Positions 36,296-48,314 of a stretch of DNA of 64,000 nucleotides are shown here, piece by piece. Each line of letters begins with the position of its first letter. The first letter of the stretch is position 1. The stretch is from Dasypus novemcinctus (Eukaryota > Chordata > Mammalia > Cingulata > Dasypodidae). The stretch lies in assembly GCF_030445035.2 (NCBI RefSeq), contig NC_080704.1, positions 25,090,499 through 25,154,498 of the forward strand, read 5' to 3'. Made by a program: the position numbers and the translations under genes. The notes under the pieces were generated by a model that was not told where the DNA came from, searched no databases, and was given only the letters and a program-made list of their open reading frames with translations.

Positions 36296-36629
36296 CTAAG
36301 TAGAAGTATAAGCACCACACAGGCATCATAACTTCTGATGGTGAGTTCAAATCATACTGTTTCATATCCCCCGCAGTTATAAGTTTTTCCCTCTCTGCGA
36401 TGTCAGAACATCATGTGGGGATTTTATTTTGGGATACTGAAGGGGAGTACATTGCTATATGATGGGGGTGCACCTGCCCCCTCCTCCACAAGACTATGCT
36501 GGGTTGTGCTCTTTTTTTGCATATTCAGATACAAATCAACAAAACCAGCCCACAACTGAAATGTGTGTGATGAAGACTTAATTTCTGAGTGACACTTTAA
36601 AAGGTGGCACATTTTTGGGGAAAGAAATG

Positions 36630-37170
36630 GATTATATACCCATTGTAACAGGCTAAATATTGTTACAAATTATATGACACTTACCAATGAAGAAATGGGC
36701 TCTGTGTCCCCTATCCTTGAATATAGGCAAGCTTTGTGACTGCTTTGACCAGAAGAATACTGTGGAAGTGATGCTGTGGTAATTTGTGGGCTTAGGCCCG
36801 AAGAGAATGACAAGTTCTACATTCTGTCCCTCACGACACCTACTCTTATAGCCCTGAGCCACCAGATAAGAAGTCTGGTCACTCTTAGACTGCCATGCTA
36901 AGAGAAGTACAAGTCACATGGAGAAGGCTTGGAGGATGACACTACACAGAGAGAGAACAGGGAGAACTGAGGCTCCAAACATGAATGAAGAAGCTATCTT
37001 GTAAGGGGTCCCTTAAGACCTTCTTCCCTGCTGGTGCCGCGTGGATCAGAGATGAACCACCCCACAGAGCCTTTCCTGAACTCCTGACCCCCAAAATCAT
37101 AGCAAAATAAAATGTTTATCTGAAGCCATTATTTAGGGGGAAGTTTGTTATGCAGCAATTCATCACCAAA
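36630..37170 (+). mobile_element. Ancient LTR-like repeat (same family as 9700-10765)
   Basis: Shares the theme 'gcaagctttgtgactgcttt', 'gaagaatactgtggaagtga' and the ending 'tttgttatgcagcaattc' with the copy at 9700-10765. Confidence 0.45.
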
Positions 37171-37779
37171 ACTCCCATAATGATGGCTATAATTTATTTA
37201 AGACCAAACTAGGCTTAGGATTTAATCAGCAAAAGGCAGAGGAGCTTTATCTATTCAAGATTTTTTTAAAAACCCACAGAATTTTAAAAGCAAGGAATTT
37301 GATTTTATAATCCAAACCCAGATGGTGTCCTGGGAGAGGATAGAAATAAGAGAAAACATGGCCCCCAAAGGCCTGTGGAAACAGAAGCCAAATCCCCAGA
37401 ATTCTAACAGGAAACAAAAAACAGGGTTTTGCTCCACCCAATTTAGGTTGCTCCCCAGGAAAGGATTTAAAGCATGGACACCTAAGTATGAGATCTCTTT
37501 GTTTACATTCTATAGGTGTTTCAATAATACGGGTCTACTCTACTCCTGTTTTGTAATGATGGTTTCCCCCCAGAGGAGTTTCTTATTCTTAAATTCCCAT
37601 TTTCTTCCAAGAAGTATTTAAGGTTCTTGACATTTTTTATTAAGGTTCCCAACATCTTAGCAATTATTTTCAGCTACCATAAAATTCATCCTGTAATTAC
37701 ATTTTCCCTTTGAATCATTATTATCTCATTTATAATAAATGTGGTGATAAACGATATATCTGTAAGAAATATAAAACTT

Positions 37780-38225
37780 GAAATCATTCAAGCAATAACA
37801 CAGTCTTATTGGAAGTTTAAAAGGCCACAATAACAAACACAGAATAGAATATTATGTGGTTATAAAAAAAGAATGAGGAAATTCTCTATGTTCTGAAATG
37901 GAAAGCTCTGCAGTATATTAAGAAGTAAAAAAAAAACAAAAGAAAAAAAGGTATAGAACAGGAGTATAGTATGCTATCTTTTGTGTTTAAAAATAAGAAA
38001 ATTATAATGTCATATTTTAATTTACATAAAGAAACTCTGGAAATATATTCAAGAAACTAATAAAAGTAATTACTTGTGGCTTTGGGGAATTGGGGAACTA
38101 GGTTGATGGTAAGGAGACATTTCACTTTATATAGGTAAATACACATATATGTAAATATACATATACATATATGTAAATGTTCAACCACATACATGCATTA
38201 CCCTTTTAAAAAAGTAAATCCATGA
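37780..38225 (+). mobile_element. L1M-type 3' UTR fragment
   Basis: Plus-strand L1M 3' UTR order: 'gaatattatgtggttataa', 'gaatgaggaaattctctatg', 'tatagtatgctatcttttgt', 'aagaaactctggaaatat' and 'tacttgtggctttggggaa'. Short TA/CA-rich runs follow at 38140-38180. Confidence 0.65.
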
Positions 38226-38904
38226 ATGTATGTTATGTGTGTGTATGTGTGTATGTAGGTGGTATAGGTATGATTTAAAGACATAGAGGTATATTTTTGA
38301 GCAGGGATGTCAAGATCCTGAATCCTTCAGCTTTTTATCTTCACCTTCTCTTTTTCTTTTCCTACTGTTGCTGTGTTTATGAATTTTAGATTCTTTCTAA
38401 GCTGAAAATATTGTTAATTCACTCTCTTGTTCTAGGATTGCATGGGTCTTATTTAAACCTGTGGACACTGACCTTCCTGGTTCATATGGAGGGAAAAACA
38501 CATAGGATACCAAGGGGTAGCATAAAGGCTTTCTTTTAGATCTCTCTCTTTGTTGTCATTGTCTTTGATATAGAGGAGAGTTGACATTTCTCAAGCTTAT
38601 ATTAAGAGTTGTGCAAATAGGAATTTAAACTCTCTGCAGCCTCCTCCACCCCCTCCTCCACCCCCATGAGCTTATTACTTACCCAAAGCTCCTTTTATGT
38701 AGAAGTTCTGGAGTTACCATTGAGGAAAATTATTTTTCCCTCCCTTATGGACATTTGTTTCCAGTTAATTCTAACTCAGAGGACCATGAGTTATGTAAAA
38801 TATAAGACCAGGTTTATGAGACTCAGAAAAGAAATTTATCTGGGTGATTACTTTTTGACACATTCAGCCCAATGTTCCCCTTCAGACTACCATAAGGTAT
38901 ATTA
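38226..38904. other. Non-coding stretch, nothing assigned
   Basis: A GT-rich patch lies near 38235-38262 and a CTCC-rich patch at 38640-38665. No gene. Confidence 0.35.
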
Positions 38905-39260
38905 ATCAGCAGTTGCCACAATAAGACTGCATAACAAACAACCCCCAAACTTAGTGGCCTGTAAGAGCAAGCATTTGTTCTCCTGCTCACAGGTCTGTAA
39001 GTTGATTGTGGTTCAGCTGGTAAAGGATGGGTAGCTGTCTTACAAGCAGCCGGCTGACTGAACTTGGCTCTAGACTGTAGATTGGGTTCAGGTATATTCC
39101 ACATATCTGGACTTCTCATAGATGAATTTTGGAGTGAAAAAGCCAAGTCACATTGCACAAGCACGTTTAAGGCCTTGCTGGCATCACATCTAATATGCCA
39201 TTGTTCAACACAAGTCATGGTAAAGTCAAACAGCAATGGGGCAAGGAAGTATAGCCTCCC
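38905..39260 (+). mobile_element. MLT1-like MaLR LTR fragment
   Basis: Phrases 'agttgccacaataagactgc', 'cccccaaacttagtggcc' and 'gtggttcagctgg' follow the start of old MLT1 LTRs; 'aagccaagtcacattgcac' fits the distal part. Confidence 0.5.
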
Positions 39261-40519
39261 AGCATGGGAAGGAGAATGAAAATTTACTCAACAGTAATCC
39301 AAACTCTCATAGAAGGCATGTCAACTTTCCCTTTAAATTTCAAAGGGGAGAAAGCTCTTCCTCTACCTTCCTTCTCAATTTTCTGTGTAAGGTGAGAACT
39401 CTATGGTTTTAAGAAACCATCTTACATTCCATGCTTATGTCCAGAAGGCCCACTTTCTGCTCTCTGGAGTAGAGGTTTCTTTACATGCTTGCTTCCTCCT
39501 CATTATATCAGGTTCCTCCACAATCTAGTCTCATTAAGATTCATCTACTCATTTTTTATTCCTAGTTTATCCATAATATTTTTATCTTCACTATCCCACC
39601 CTATCACCTCCTCTCTAATTAGACCAACAATCAACCAAACCACAATTAAGAATCTGATATATTCTCAGACATATTCTAGTGCTGTACTAGATACAGACAA
39701 AATGTTCCTGCAAGTTCCTACCCTTAGGAGCTGATAGAGCTTCTAAATTGGATTAAATATTGAACTGTGTGATATTGACTCTTGGCATTGATAGTTCACA
39801 GGCAAGAGAAATTTTTCAAGGTAGAGATACTTAAGACAAAGGTGGACCTTGATGAATGGGTAGAATTTTTCATTGCGAGAAAGGGGAAGGAGAAGGCAGA
39901 GCATTAAAAGAGGAAGGAGGAGCATAACTAATGACCCAGGGGCAGGAATGGGCCTGGTGTGGAGGAAGGGGAGTGCTAGGCTGCTGCGTAACTAAATCTA
40001 TGTGGTTTAGGGCTTCAGATTTTTGTCATATGTAGAAATCCAAAATCCAGAAGGAAGAGAAATAAAGTTGGGCAAAGACATGGTCTGGATATTGAACAAG
40101 CTGTAGTAGATAGGACTTTATTGTCCATTTTTGAACTCCCAGGGTGCTGACAGATTGAGAGAAAGGGGGAGGAGAAAGCAGAACTTCTCCCAGGGTGCTG
40201 ACAGGGAATCCTGCACCACCAGACAACATCAAAACCACTTGGTGATAATAGTGCTCAGTCCTCCAGGTCCTCAGAGATGCTGCAGTGTTTCCCAGGCCAA
40301 AGACCCTTGCCATCCTTGATATCTTCTGGTCTTACACCCCTGACCTTTTAGATTCCCCAGACCGAGGACTGTGCTGCCCCTCAAAGGCTACCTACCACCT
40401 AAAAACTGGGCCATCTTTCTTGTTTTCCAAAGCCCTCTTGTAGGTGAAGGATACATACTTTAGAAGATAAGTAGTGTCATGTCCGGTAGAACTTTTCTGA
40501 GGAGACATTTAGGAGTTAT
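39261..40519. other. Non-coding stretch, nothing assigned
   Basis: No gene. The motif 'ccagggtgctgacag' occurs twice (around 40138 and 40190), about 50 bases apart, a small local duplication. No repeat family assigned. Confidence 0.35.
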
Positions 40520-40654
40520 AGACAGAGGACAGGATTGCCAATCTAGAATATTGGGGTTGAGTCTTAGACATGCCAGATAGCCATGTGAGCTTGAGAAGGT
40601 CAATTCAGCTTTCCAGGACTCCATCTCCTCATCTGCACAATGAGGGGGTGGTAG
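40520..40654 (+). mobile_element. MIR SINE fragment
   Basis: Plus-strand MIR theme: 'gtgagcttgagaaggtcaat', 'ctccatctcctcatctgc', 'acaatgaggggg'. Confidence 0.6.
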
Positions 40655-40815
40655 TATGCCAGTGGTTTTTTACCCTGGCTGCACATGAGGATCACTTGGG
40701 GAGTGTTAAATACATTACAATGCCCAGGCCCTACTCAGGCCAATGAAATCAATCTCTGGGGGCAGGACCTGAAGACTCAGTATTTAAAACAAAACATTAA
40801 CAGGTGATTTTAATG
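40655..40815 (+). mobile_element. MER5A hAT element
   Basis: MER5A order: 'ccctggctgcacatgaggat', 'cacttggggagtgttaaat', 'tgcccaggccctactcagg', 'aatcaatctctgggggcagg' and 'actcagtatttaaaac'. Confidence 0.85.
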
Positions 40816-40879
40816 GGGCTCCATTAGCTTTAATCATCTTCAAAACCTCTACCAGCCTTAAGGTTGGACAATTCCATAA

Positions 40880-41125
40880 GAAAGCAATAATTATATAGTA
40901 GATGGCTATTATTATTGCTGGTGAAATTTAACAAATGCATATTACGTGTGACTCTACTAAACGTTACATTTGTTATCCTCCTCCCAAAATCCTGAAAGAG
41001 GTGCGATTCTTACTCTATTTCGTTGGTGACGAACCTGAGGTATAGGGAGGTTAAAGTTCTGTCTTCTAAGATTACATTACTAGAAGGTGAATGTATTGGG
41101 TTCAAATGCAGAAGTCACTTACCTG
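40880..41125 (-). mobile_element. MIR SINE (antisense)
   Basis: Antisense MIR theme: 'gactctactaaacgttacat', 'gacgaacctgaggtataggg', 'aggttaaagttctgtc' and 'gggttcaaatgcagaagtc'. Confidence 0.65.
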
Positions 41126-42714
41126 ACTCAAGATCTCCGTTTGAAAAAAAACTACGCAAGTTACAAAAATACCTGCCCTCTCCAAAACAACCACAGAGGA
41201 GGTGGGGATGTGGCTGGCTATTCCTTAGTGATGGGGCCATGTGCAGTGAGGGAAGTACTAAGTCAGGTTGGAAGGCCAACCTTCCTTGGTCCCCAGATTC
41301 CCACCCAATATTTGGAGTACTTTTAGATGGAGCCATTAATTTATGCCTTAAGACTGTCCTTTGGGTGGTGATAAGTTTGTATTGTGCCATCTTTTGTCAC
41401 TTAAAAGAGCAGGTACAAGACTCAGTATGGAATGTGAGAGAGACAGCCTCTGCTAAGGGACAGCCTCCTTACCAAGCAGGCTTGCCAATGAATTAGGATT
41501 CTAACTCACTGATGTGCTGGTAATTCACGTTCCCTCCTCTTGGCTTGGTTTCACAGCCCTTCTCCCAGTGCCTGCATATTTAAAACAGGCCCTGTCAGGG
41601 GGGAAATTGCAGGTAAAAAGAACTCTACTGCCTGGTGATGTGATGGTCATTAAAACATGGTCATTGACCAAATCCCTTAATGCAAAGAGCTCTTCGGTTG
41701 GCTTTAGAATGCACTTTTGAGAGGATTAACTGCAGAGCGTGTTTAACGGAGGGCAAATCACTCTGTCTCAAGCACCGCAAATGGGATGCAAGTCTTACAT
41801 CCTGGAAAGCTTTCCTAGGAGGAAATGCTTGTCACACTATGCCACTGAGGTTGCTCGTTGTCATTCAACATCGGAAATGCCACAGTGCATATATTTGGGC
41901 ATTTAGTTCTTATTTAACAGATTTCTGGAGAAACAAAGTGGGGAGGAGAAAACACTGTAATTTAAGCTGTCAAGTCCATGTGTTTAGTTCAATGTAAATA
42001 TGCACGTACTCTGTCATTAAAAGCTGAGTGATGTTCTTGACCGCTGCAGGAGGCATTTTCTGTTAGGTTATAACTTTTTGTAACTCCTTTTTTCCGGCGT
42101 TTGCATTTTCAATCTTAACATCAGTTTCCTGTAATTTTAAGGGTCTGTGACTTGGTTGTTGCTTGCTTGCATTCATTCATTCATTCATTCATTGCCTGGT
42201 TCTTTCAAGAAATATTTATTGCATACCAATTCATTACCAGAACCTTGATCATGTTTTCATGTACTCTGACCAACAATTTGCCTGAAGCTTGAAGCTTGGG
42301 TTGTATGTTCTGTCTAAATTCCCTTCCAGAGATGAATAACTTTGTATTTTCTACACGCAAACATGTATCTCTTTATTAAAGTTATAGCAACAGACACAAC
42401 ATTTAAAGAGGTTATTTAATTGCCCCTTGTAAAGTTAGCCAGTCTAAGTTAAAACACTTCCTTTGTTTCCCATTTCATAACTATGGTAATGCCTGGTCTT
42501 GCTCTCCCTTTGGTTTTAGTTTTACATCTTTAAAGGGGGAAACCTTTGGCTCCCTTTTCTCATCTGCTTGCTGTGGTGTTGAACTCGCTGAGCTCATCCT
42601 GGCTTTACTGCTCTGTGACTTGACTTTGATTTAAAGTCCCTGTAGCTTCTTCATTCATAACAGGACTGCAGTTTCTCTCTCAGCCTCTGTCTAAATCAGT
42701 TGCCAAAGAAGGGA
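41126..42714. other. Unique-looking stretch, candidate conserved noncoding DNA
   Basis: No transposon text recognised between about 41640 and 42140. A tetranucleotide ATTC repeat lies at 42170-42193. Whether the unique part is conserved across mammals cannot be judged without an alignment. Confidence 0.3.
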
Positions 42715-42960
42715 GGGGGGATGACACTCCTCTCCTCTCCCTTTCCTTGTATTTATTGCTCCCTCTCTTCCCTCCAACCTTCATTCTCCCACCCTCTCTC
42801 CTTCTCCACTCCTTCCCACTCCTCTCCCTCACCTTCCTCTCCTTCTCTTTCATTCTTCTTTATGTCTCTACTTGGCCGAAACATAAAAGCCAGAGGAAAA
42901 ACATCTTGTACAAGATGTTTTAGATAAATTTTCTTATTCCCTCCCATACCCCCCCCCCTT
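42715..42960. repeat. Pyrimidine-rich (CT)n tract
   Basis: Almost pure C/T with CTCC and TTCC units to 42860, and a C run at 42948-42958. The opposite strand yields low-complexity Glu-rich frames that are not genes. Confidence 0.7.
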
Positions 42961-43514
42961 ACCTTTTTGTTTTTCCCCTATCTGAAAGAATAAGTGACTT
43001 TATTCCTTTTAAAGCACCCACCTCTATCCCTCTCCATCTTGATTTACTTGTTGGAGTGGAAGTAGTGAGCTGGATGCAGCTTCACTTACATATAATACTT
43101 CTCTTGGTGGCGCTAGCAAGAGGTTACCTACACAGAAGTTTATGAACAATCTCAATAATATTTATTCAGAAACAGATTTTTAAAATATATTCCTGCTGTC
43201 ACTCACACAGAGCAAAACACTTACTGCCATCTAAACAATGTGTTAAAGCCAGGATTTAAGCTGTTTTCATGACACTCATTATCAATGTTTGGTTGTTTTC
43301 CTGGTGGTATTGCTACCTTTGCGTTGATCTAGCCACACTGTGCAACTCAGCTTCCCTTGAGACCAGGGATATGGTTACCTGGGATGGTGGTAAAGAAGGA
43401 GGCCAGGAGGACCACTTAAATATCACTACTGTGGAGTTGTAACTCAGTCAAAATTCATACCATTTGGTCATTTGCACATCATGAAGATATACCTGAACGG
43501 TCTGAATTTATGAA
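42961..43514. other. Non-coding stretch, nothing assigned
   Basis: No gene and no named repeat. The stretch ends at the target-site duplication of the large L1. Confidence 0.35.
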
Positions 43515-43552
43515 GCATAATTTTTAAAAATTTATTTAAGTATATCACTCAT

Positions 43553-44240
43553 ACATAAACATACATAAACAATAAGTGTATAGTAATAGTTGTGAACTTA
43601 TAAAACAAACATGCATAACATCATACAGGGCTCCCATACCTCACCCTACCACCAATATCTTGATTGTTGTGAAACATTTTTAACCAATGACGAAAGAGCA
43701 CCTCAAAATATTACTACTATCCAGAGTATCTTACATTTGGTGTATTTTTCCCCAACCCAGCCTATTATTATTACTACTACTACTACTACTACTATATTAT
43801 TTATACATGAACATACATAAACAGTAAGTGTAGAGTAAAAGTTGTGAACTTACACAGCAAACATGCATAACATCATACAGGGATCCCATACATCAACCCA
43901 CCACCAACACCTTGCATTGTTGTGAGACATTTGTTAAAGATTATGTAAGAATATCGTCAAAATCTTACTACTAACTATAGCTTACATTTGGTGTATTTTC
44001 CCCCCAACCCACTCTATTATTATTTCTTAAAATATGTTTTTATTACAGAAGTTGTGAACTTACAAAACAATCATGCATATGTGCAGAATTCCATTACAAT
44101 ACCCTCTATCAACACACTGCACCACACCATGGTGGAATATTTTTTACAGATTATGAGATAACATCATCAGACTATTACCACTAACCATGGTCCATAGCAT
44201 ACATTTGGCACACTTTTTCCATACTCCTCCATTATCAACA
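43553..44240 (-). repeat. Three tandem units in the L1 3' UTR
   Basis: The block with 'gttgtgaactta', 'catgcata' and 'catttgg' recurs three times. Its core starts at 43591, 43843 and 44053, so spacings are 252 and 210 bases. A TAC/TTA triplet run at 43765-43800 separates units one and two. Confidence 0.75.
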
Positions 44241-44689
44241 CAGTACATCTTTGGTATACATGCATGAATATTACAGTATTGCTATTAACCACTGTCCATA
44301 GGTCACTCCAGTTGTATTTTTCCCATGCTTCTCTACATTTACACCACCGTGCAATGATGTATATCTGATATAGCTCACAAAGGACACTCTTGCATCTGTA
44401 CCATCAACCACAATTATCATCCACTTCTGAGTTTACCGTGTTATTCAGTCCCTAGATTATTCTCTAGCTTACTTTCAATTGACATTTACATCCCTAGACT
44501 ACTCTTTCAAGCCACATTTGTAAACCAGCTGTTACTCACTGTAATGTGTTACCATCAACTCTAGCCATTTCCACACTTTTACAATCAAGTTAATTAAATC
44601 TTCTACATACATTAAACATCAGTAGTCCATCTCAGTCCTCAACTCCTTTAAGAACCCATTATCTACTACCAGGTCTTAAAGATGTTTTC

Positions 44690-45372
44690 CTACATTTTCT
44701 TCTAGAAATTTATGGTTCTTTCTTTTCTATTTAGGTTTTTGATCCATTTTGAGTTAATTTTTGTATAAGGTGTGAGATAGGTGTCCTCTTTTTTTTTTTT
44801 TTTTTGCCTATGAATATCCAGTTCTCCCAGCACTGTTTGTTGAATGGACTGTTCTGCCCAAGCTGGGTGGGTTTGACAAGCTAGTAAAACATCACTTGAC
44901 CATAGATATGAGGGTCTGTTTCTGAACCATCAATTTGGTTCCATTGGTCTATGTGTCTGTCTTTATGCCAGTACCATAACTGTTTTTACCACTGTAGCTA
45001 GGTAATTTGATTTAAAGTCTGGAAGACAGAGTCCTCCAACTTCGCTTCTCCTTTTTAAGATGTTTTTGCCATTTGGGATCCCTTACCCTTCCAAATAAAC
45101 TTGATAATCATGTTTTCCATTTATTTAAAAAATACCAGTGGAATTTTTTTTATCAGGATTGCATTGAATCTGTATATTTATTTGGGTAGAATTGACATCT
45201 TTATGATAGTCTTCCAATACATGGGCGGTTTTTTTTGATTTAACAGTGCATTGTTGTTTTCTGAGTACAAGTGCTTTACATCATTGGTTAAGTTTATTCC
45301 TAAATATTTGATTCTTTTGTTGCTATTGTAAATGAAATTTTTCTTACTGACTTTCTCCTCAGATTATGCATT
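44690..45372 (-). pseudogene. L1 ORF2 C-terminal remnant
   Basis: The plus text is the familiar antisense of L1 ORF2: 'ttgatccattttgagttaat', 'ccagttctcccagcactg', 'ccattggtctatgtgtctg', 'tgccagtaccataactg' and 'tcctaaatatttgattct'. ORF2p is the endonuclease/reverse transcriptase of L1; only its distal part is here and no open frame survives. Confidence 0.75.
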
Positions 45373-45385
45373 AGTAGTGTCTTTT

Positions 45386-45790
45386 TAAAAAATATATTTT
45401 AAATTTATTTTTAAAAGGTACATAGATTACACAAAATGTTACATAAAAAATATAGGGAATGCCCATATGCCCCACTTCCCACACCTCCCACTTTTCCCAC
45501 ATTAACAACTTCTTTCATTAGTGTGATACATTCATTGCAATTGATGAACACATTTTGGAGCATTGCCACACAGCAAGGGTTATAGTTTACATTGTAGTTT
45601 ACATTCTCTCCCACTCCAATGGAAGAAATTATATCATTGATGTGGAGACAGTGGCCACTGGAGTTGCTGAAGGCAGGAAGAGGGAAAAGAGGTGTAATAT
45701 GGGGGCATTTTCAGAACTTGGAATTGTCTTGAATGACATTACGAATACAGATACAGGACATTATATATTCTGCCATAACCTACAGAATGG
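45386..45790 (-). mobile_element. Nested L1 3' end with TSD (antisense)
   Basis: A truncated L1 3' end inserted in the older L1. Exact 13-base repeats AGTAGTGTCTTTT lie at 45373-45385 and 45791-45803. On plus it opens with the tail and 'gttacataaaaaatatag' and carries 'catattgcccc'-like and 'gggggcattttcagaac' text shared, partly inverted, with the copies at 46419 and 50990. The middle (after about 45620) is in the opposite orientation, so this copy is internally inverted, a twin-priming signature. Confidence 0.7.
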
Positions 45791-45803
45791 AGTAGTGTCT
45801 TTT

Positions 45804-46030
45804 AAAGTCTATTTCATCTGATATAAGTATAGCACCTCTGGGTTTTTTGTTTGTTTGTTTGTTTTTGATGACTGCATGTGAGGAATACCTTTTTCCGGCC
45901 TTTCACTTTCAATCTATTGGTATCCTTGCGTCTAACGTAAGTCTCTTGTAGACAGCATATTTTCTTATCCATTCTGCCAGTCTGTGTCTTTTGATTGGGG
46001 AGTTTAATCCATCATTATTCAATGTTATTA
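45804..46030 (-). pseudogene. L1 ORF2 endonuclease N-terminal remnant
   Basis: Antisense of the conserved L1 endonuclease start: plus text 'aaagtctatttcatctgata', 'cctttttccggcctttcac', 'agtctcttgtagacagcat', 'ctgtgtcttttgattgggg'. A (GTTT)n run at 45849-45866 interrupts it. It abuts the ORF2 C-terminal remnant once the nested insert is removed. Confidence 0.75.
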
Positions 46031-46184
46031 CTGTAAAAGAAGTTCTTATTTCACCCATTTTGACCTTTGGGCTTTATCTGTCATATTTTATTTTCACCAC
46101 TCTTTTGAGACTTTTAGTTATTTTTACTGGCATACTCTTAATTTCTAGATGCTCTTCCAAGCTTCTCTCTCCTGTCTTATCTTT

Positions 46185-46405
46185 TCAGACTGTAGCACAC
46201 CCTTTAGTATTTCCTGCAAAGCAGGTCTCTTGGTTGCAAACTGTCAGTTTCTGTTTATCTGTGAATATTCCAAACTCATCCTCATTTTTGAAAGACAATC
46301 TTGCCAGATATAAGATTCTTGGCCAGAAGTTTTTCTCTTGAAGTATCTTAAATATATCAAACCACTCCATGGTGTTCTTGCCTCCATGGTTTCTGATGAG
46401 AAATC
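46185..46405 (-). pseudogene. L1 ORF1p C-terminal remnant
   Basis: The minus frame shows FDIFKILQEKNF, RILYLARLSFKNED and DKQKL, in the order of the L1 ORF1p C-terminal domain. It is separated from the N-terminal part by the L1 3' end inserted at 46419-47663. Confidence 0.75.
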
Positions 46406-46418
46406 AGCACTTAATCTT

Positions 46419-47663
46419 TCAGTTTTTTCTTTATTTTCTTTTAAATGTTACATTAAAAAAATATGAGGTCCCCATATACCCTCCACCCCACCCTCCCCAC
46501 CCCTCCCGCATCAACAAATTCTTCCATCATTGTGGCACATCCACTACACCTGGCAAATTTATTCTGGAGCAGCGCTGCACCACATGGACAGTGGTCCACA
46601 TTGTAGTCCACACTCTGCCCCAGTCCACCCAGTGGGTCACGACAGGACACACAACGTCCAGCATCTGTCCCTGCAGCACCACCCAGGACAACTCCAAATC
46701 CGGAAAATGCCCCCACGCCATATCTCTTCTTAACATCTCTCTGTCATCAGCAGTCACCATGGCCACCCTCTCCACATCACTACTACAATTTCTTCCCTTA
46801 CTAATCACAATAGTTCCCCAGCAGAACACCAGTAAGTCCACTCTAATCCATACTCTATTCCTCCATCCTGTGGACCCTGGGATGGTTATGTCCAGTCCCC
46901 CTCTACATCAAGAGGGGGCTTAGATTCCACATGGATGATGAATGCAATTCTCCTGCTTGCAGCTGTAGGCATTCTTGGCTCCCTGGAGTGGTGGTTGACC
47001 CCTTCACCTCCCTGTCAGCTGGCCAGGGTAAGTCCAAGAAACCAGAGGGTAGAAGCCGCAAGTCTGTTGAGGCCCAGGGCCTGGCTGTCACATGAACAGC
47101 TCAGAGACTCAGGTCTCCTGAGTATACACCAACCCCAACAGCAACCACAGGTCCGGTAAAAGTAACAGAAGAGGCATGTATAGAAAGGTCATATCTGAGT
47201 CAAACTCCATCACACTCAGGAACACGACTCCATGGCCCTAAACTCCAGAGCCATCTGCCATGACCATAGAACCTGTGGGTCTCTGCAGCCCTCAGGAGAA
47301 CCAGCACCTGGGTTTCCATCTACCTAGGCTGTCTCTGGTACCCTGCTGAGGCATGCATAAGCATCACCCCCTGATGACCTCCCGACTCTTTTTTGGAGAC
47401 TCGTAGCCATATAAAGTCACTTGTCCTTTCCATTTCCCCCTTTTATCCAAAGTCAAAAAGCAGTTTTTTAACACCTGATATTACATGTAGGCTGAGATAT
47501 TCTACCGGTTTGAGTTGTCTCCTTTATTCAAGGTCTTTCTCTAGTTACATCATCAGCTGGTGCTTGGTAGTAATCCCTCGGCACAAGGGAGGCTCATCCC
47601 TGGGAGTCATGTCCCATGCTGGGGGGAAGGCAATGCATCTACATGCTGAGTTTGGCTTAGAGA
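46419..47663 (-). mobile_element. Nested L1 3' end, 1.25 kb, with TSD (antisense)
   Basis: The longest L1 3' UTR copy in the window. On plus it starts with the tail and 'aaaaaaatatgaggtcccc', a C-rich block (the G tract inverted), then the block inverted from 9771, and at the far end 'gggagtcatgtcccatgctg'. Near-identical repeats AGCACTTAATCTT (46406-46418) and AGCATTTAATCTT (47664-47676) flank it. Its 184-aa and 175-aa plus frames are not genes. Confidence 0.8.
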
Positions 47664-47676
47664 AGCATTTAATCTT

Positions 47677-48314
47677 ATTGGGTATCCCTTATATGTTATG
47701 CATTGCTTTTCTGGGAATTCTCTCTTTGTCTTTGGCATTTGACGTTCTGATGAGTATGTATCTCAGAGTTGTCTATTCAGATTTTTTTGGATGGGTGTAC
47801 GTTGTAATTCTTGGACATGAATATCTATGTCCTTCAATAGGGTTGGGAAATTTTTTACCATTATTTCTTCAAATGTTCTTTCTGTCCCTTTCCCCTTCTC
47901 TTTTCCTGGAACACCCATGACACACATGTTTGTGCATTTCTTGCTATCATTTAGTTCCCTGAGGCCTTATTCAATTTTTTTCCATTCTTTTCTTAATCCA
48001 TTCTTTGTATGTTTGCTTTCAGAGGCCATTTCTTCATGCTTATCAATCCTTTCTTCTGCCTTTTCAAATCTGTTATTTTATGATTCCAGTGTATTTTTAA
48101 TTTCATTTATTGCGCCTTTCATTCCCAGAAGATCTGCTATTTTTCTATGTATGCTATCATATCCTTTGTGCTCATTCAATGTTGTCTTAATATCCTTAAT
48201 CTCTTTAGCCATCTCATTGAATTTGTTAAAGAGATTTGTTTGAACATCTATGATGAGGTGTCTCAACTCCTTTATGTCATCTGGGGGCTTATCTTTTTCC
48301 TCTAACTGGGCCAT
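47677..48314 (-). pseudogene. L1 ORF1p N-terminal and middle remnant
   Basis: A minus frame starting at the ATG ending 48314 reads MAQLEEKDKPPDDIKEL and then FNKFNEMAKEIKDIK, a charged coiled-coil-like segment as in L1/HAL1 ORF1p. Downstream frames break before the insertion at 47663. ORF1p trimerises by this coiled coil and binds L1 RNA. Confidence 0.7.

Noticed and set aside
41023..41496. 157-aa plus-strand open frame
   Set aside because: It starts inside an antisense MIR and shows no domain or conserved motif.
42170..42193. CRISPR-like or other direct-repeat array
   Set aside because: It is a simple ATTC microsatellite; the genome is mammalian and no spacer structure exists.
46369..46923. 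184-aa plus-strand open frame
   Set aside because: It lies in the antisense of an L1 3' UTR and has no homologous protein that I recognise.
47393..47920. 175-aa plus-strand open frame
   Set aside because: It crosses the junction of the nested L1 3' end and the antisense of L1 ORF1, so it is not a gene.
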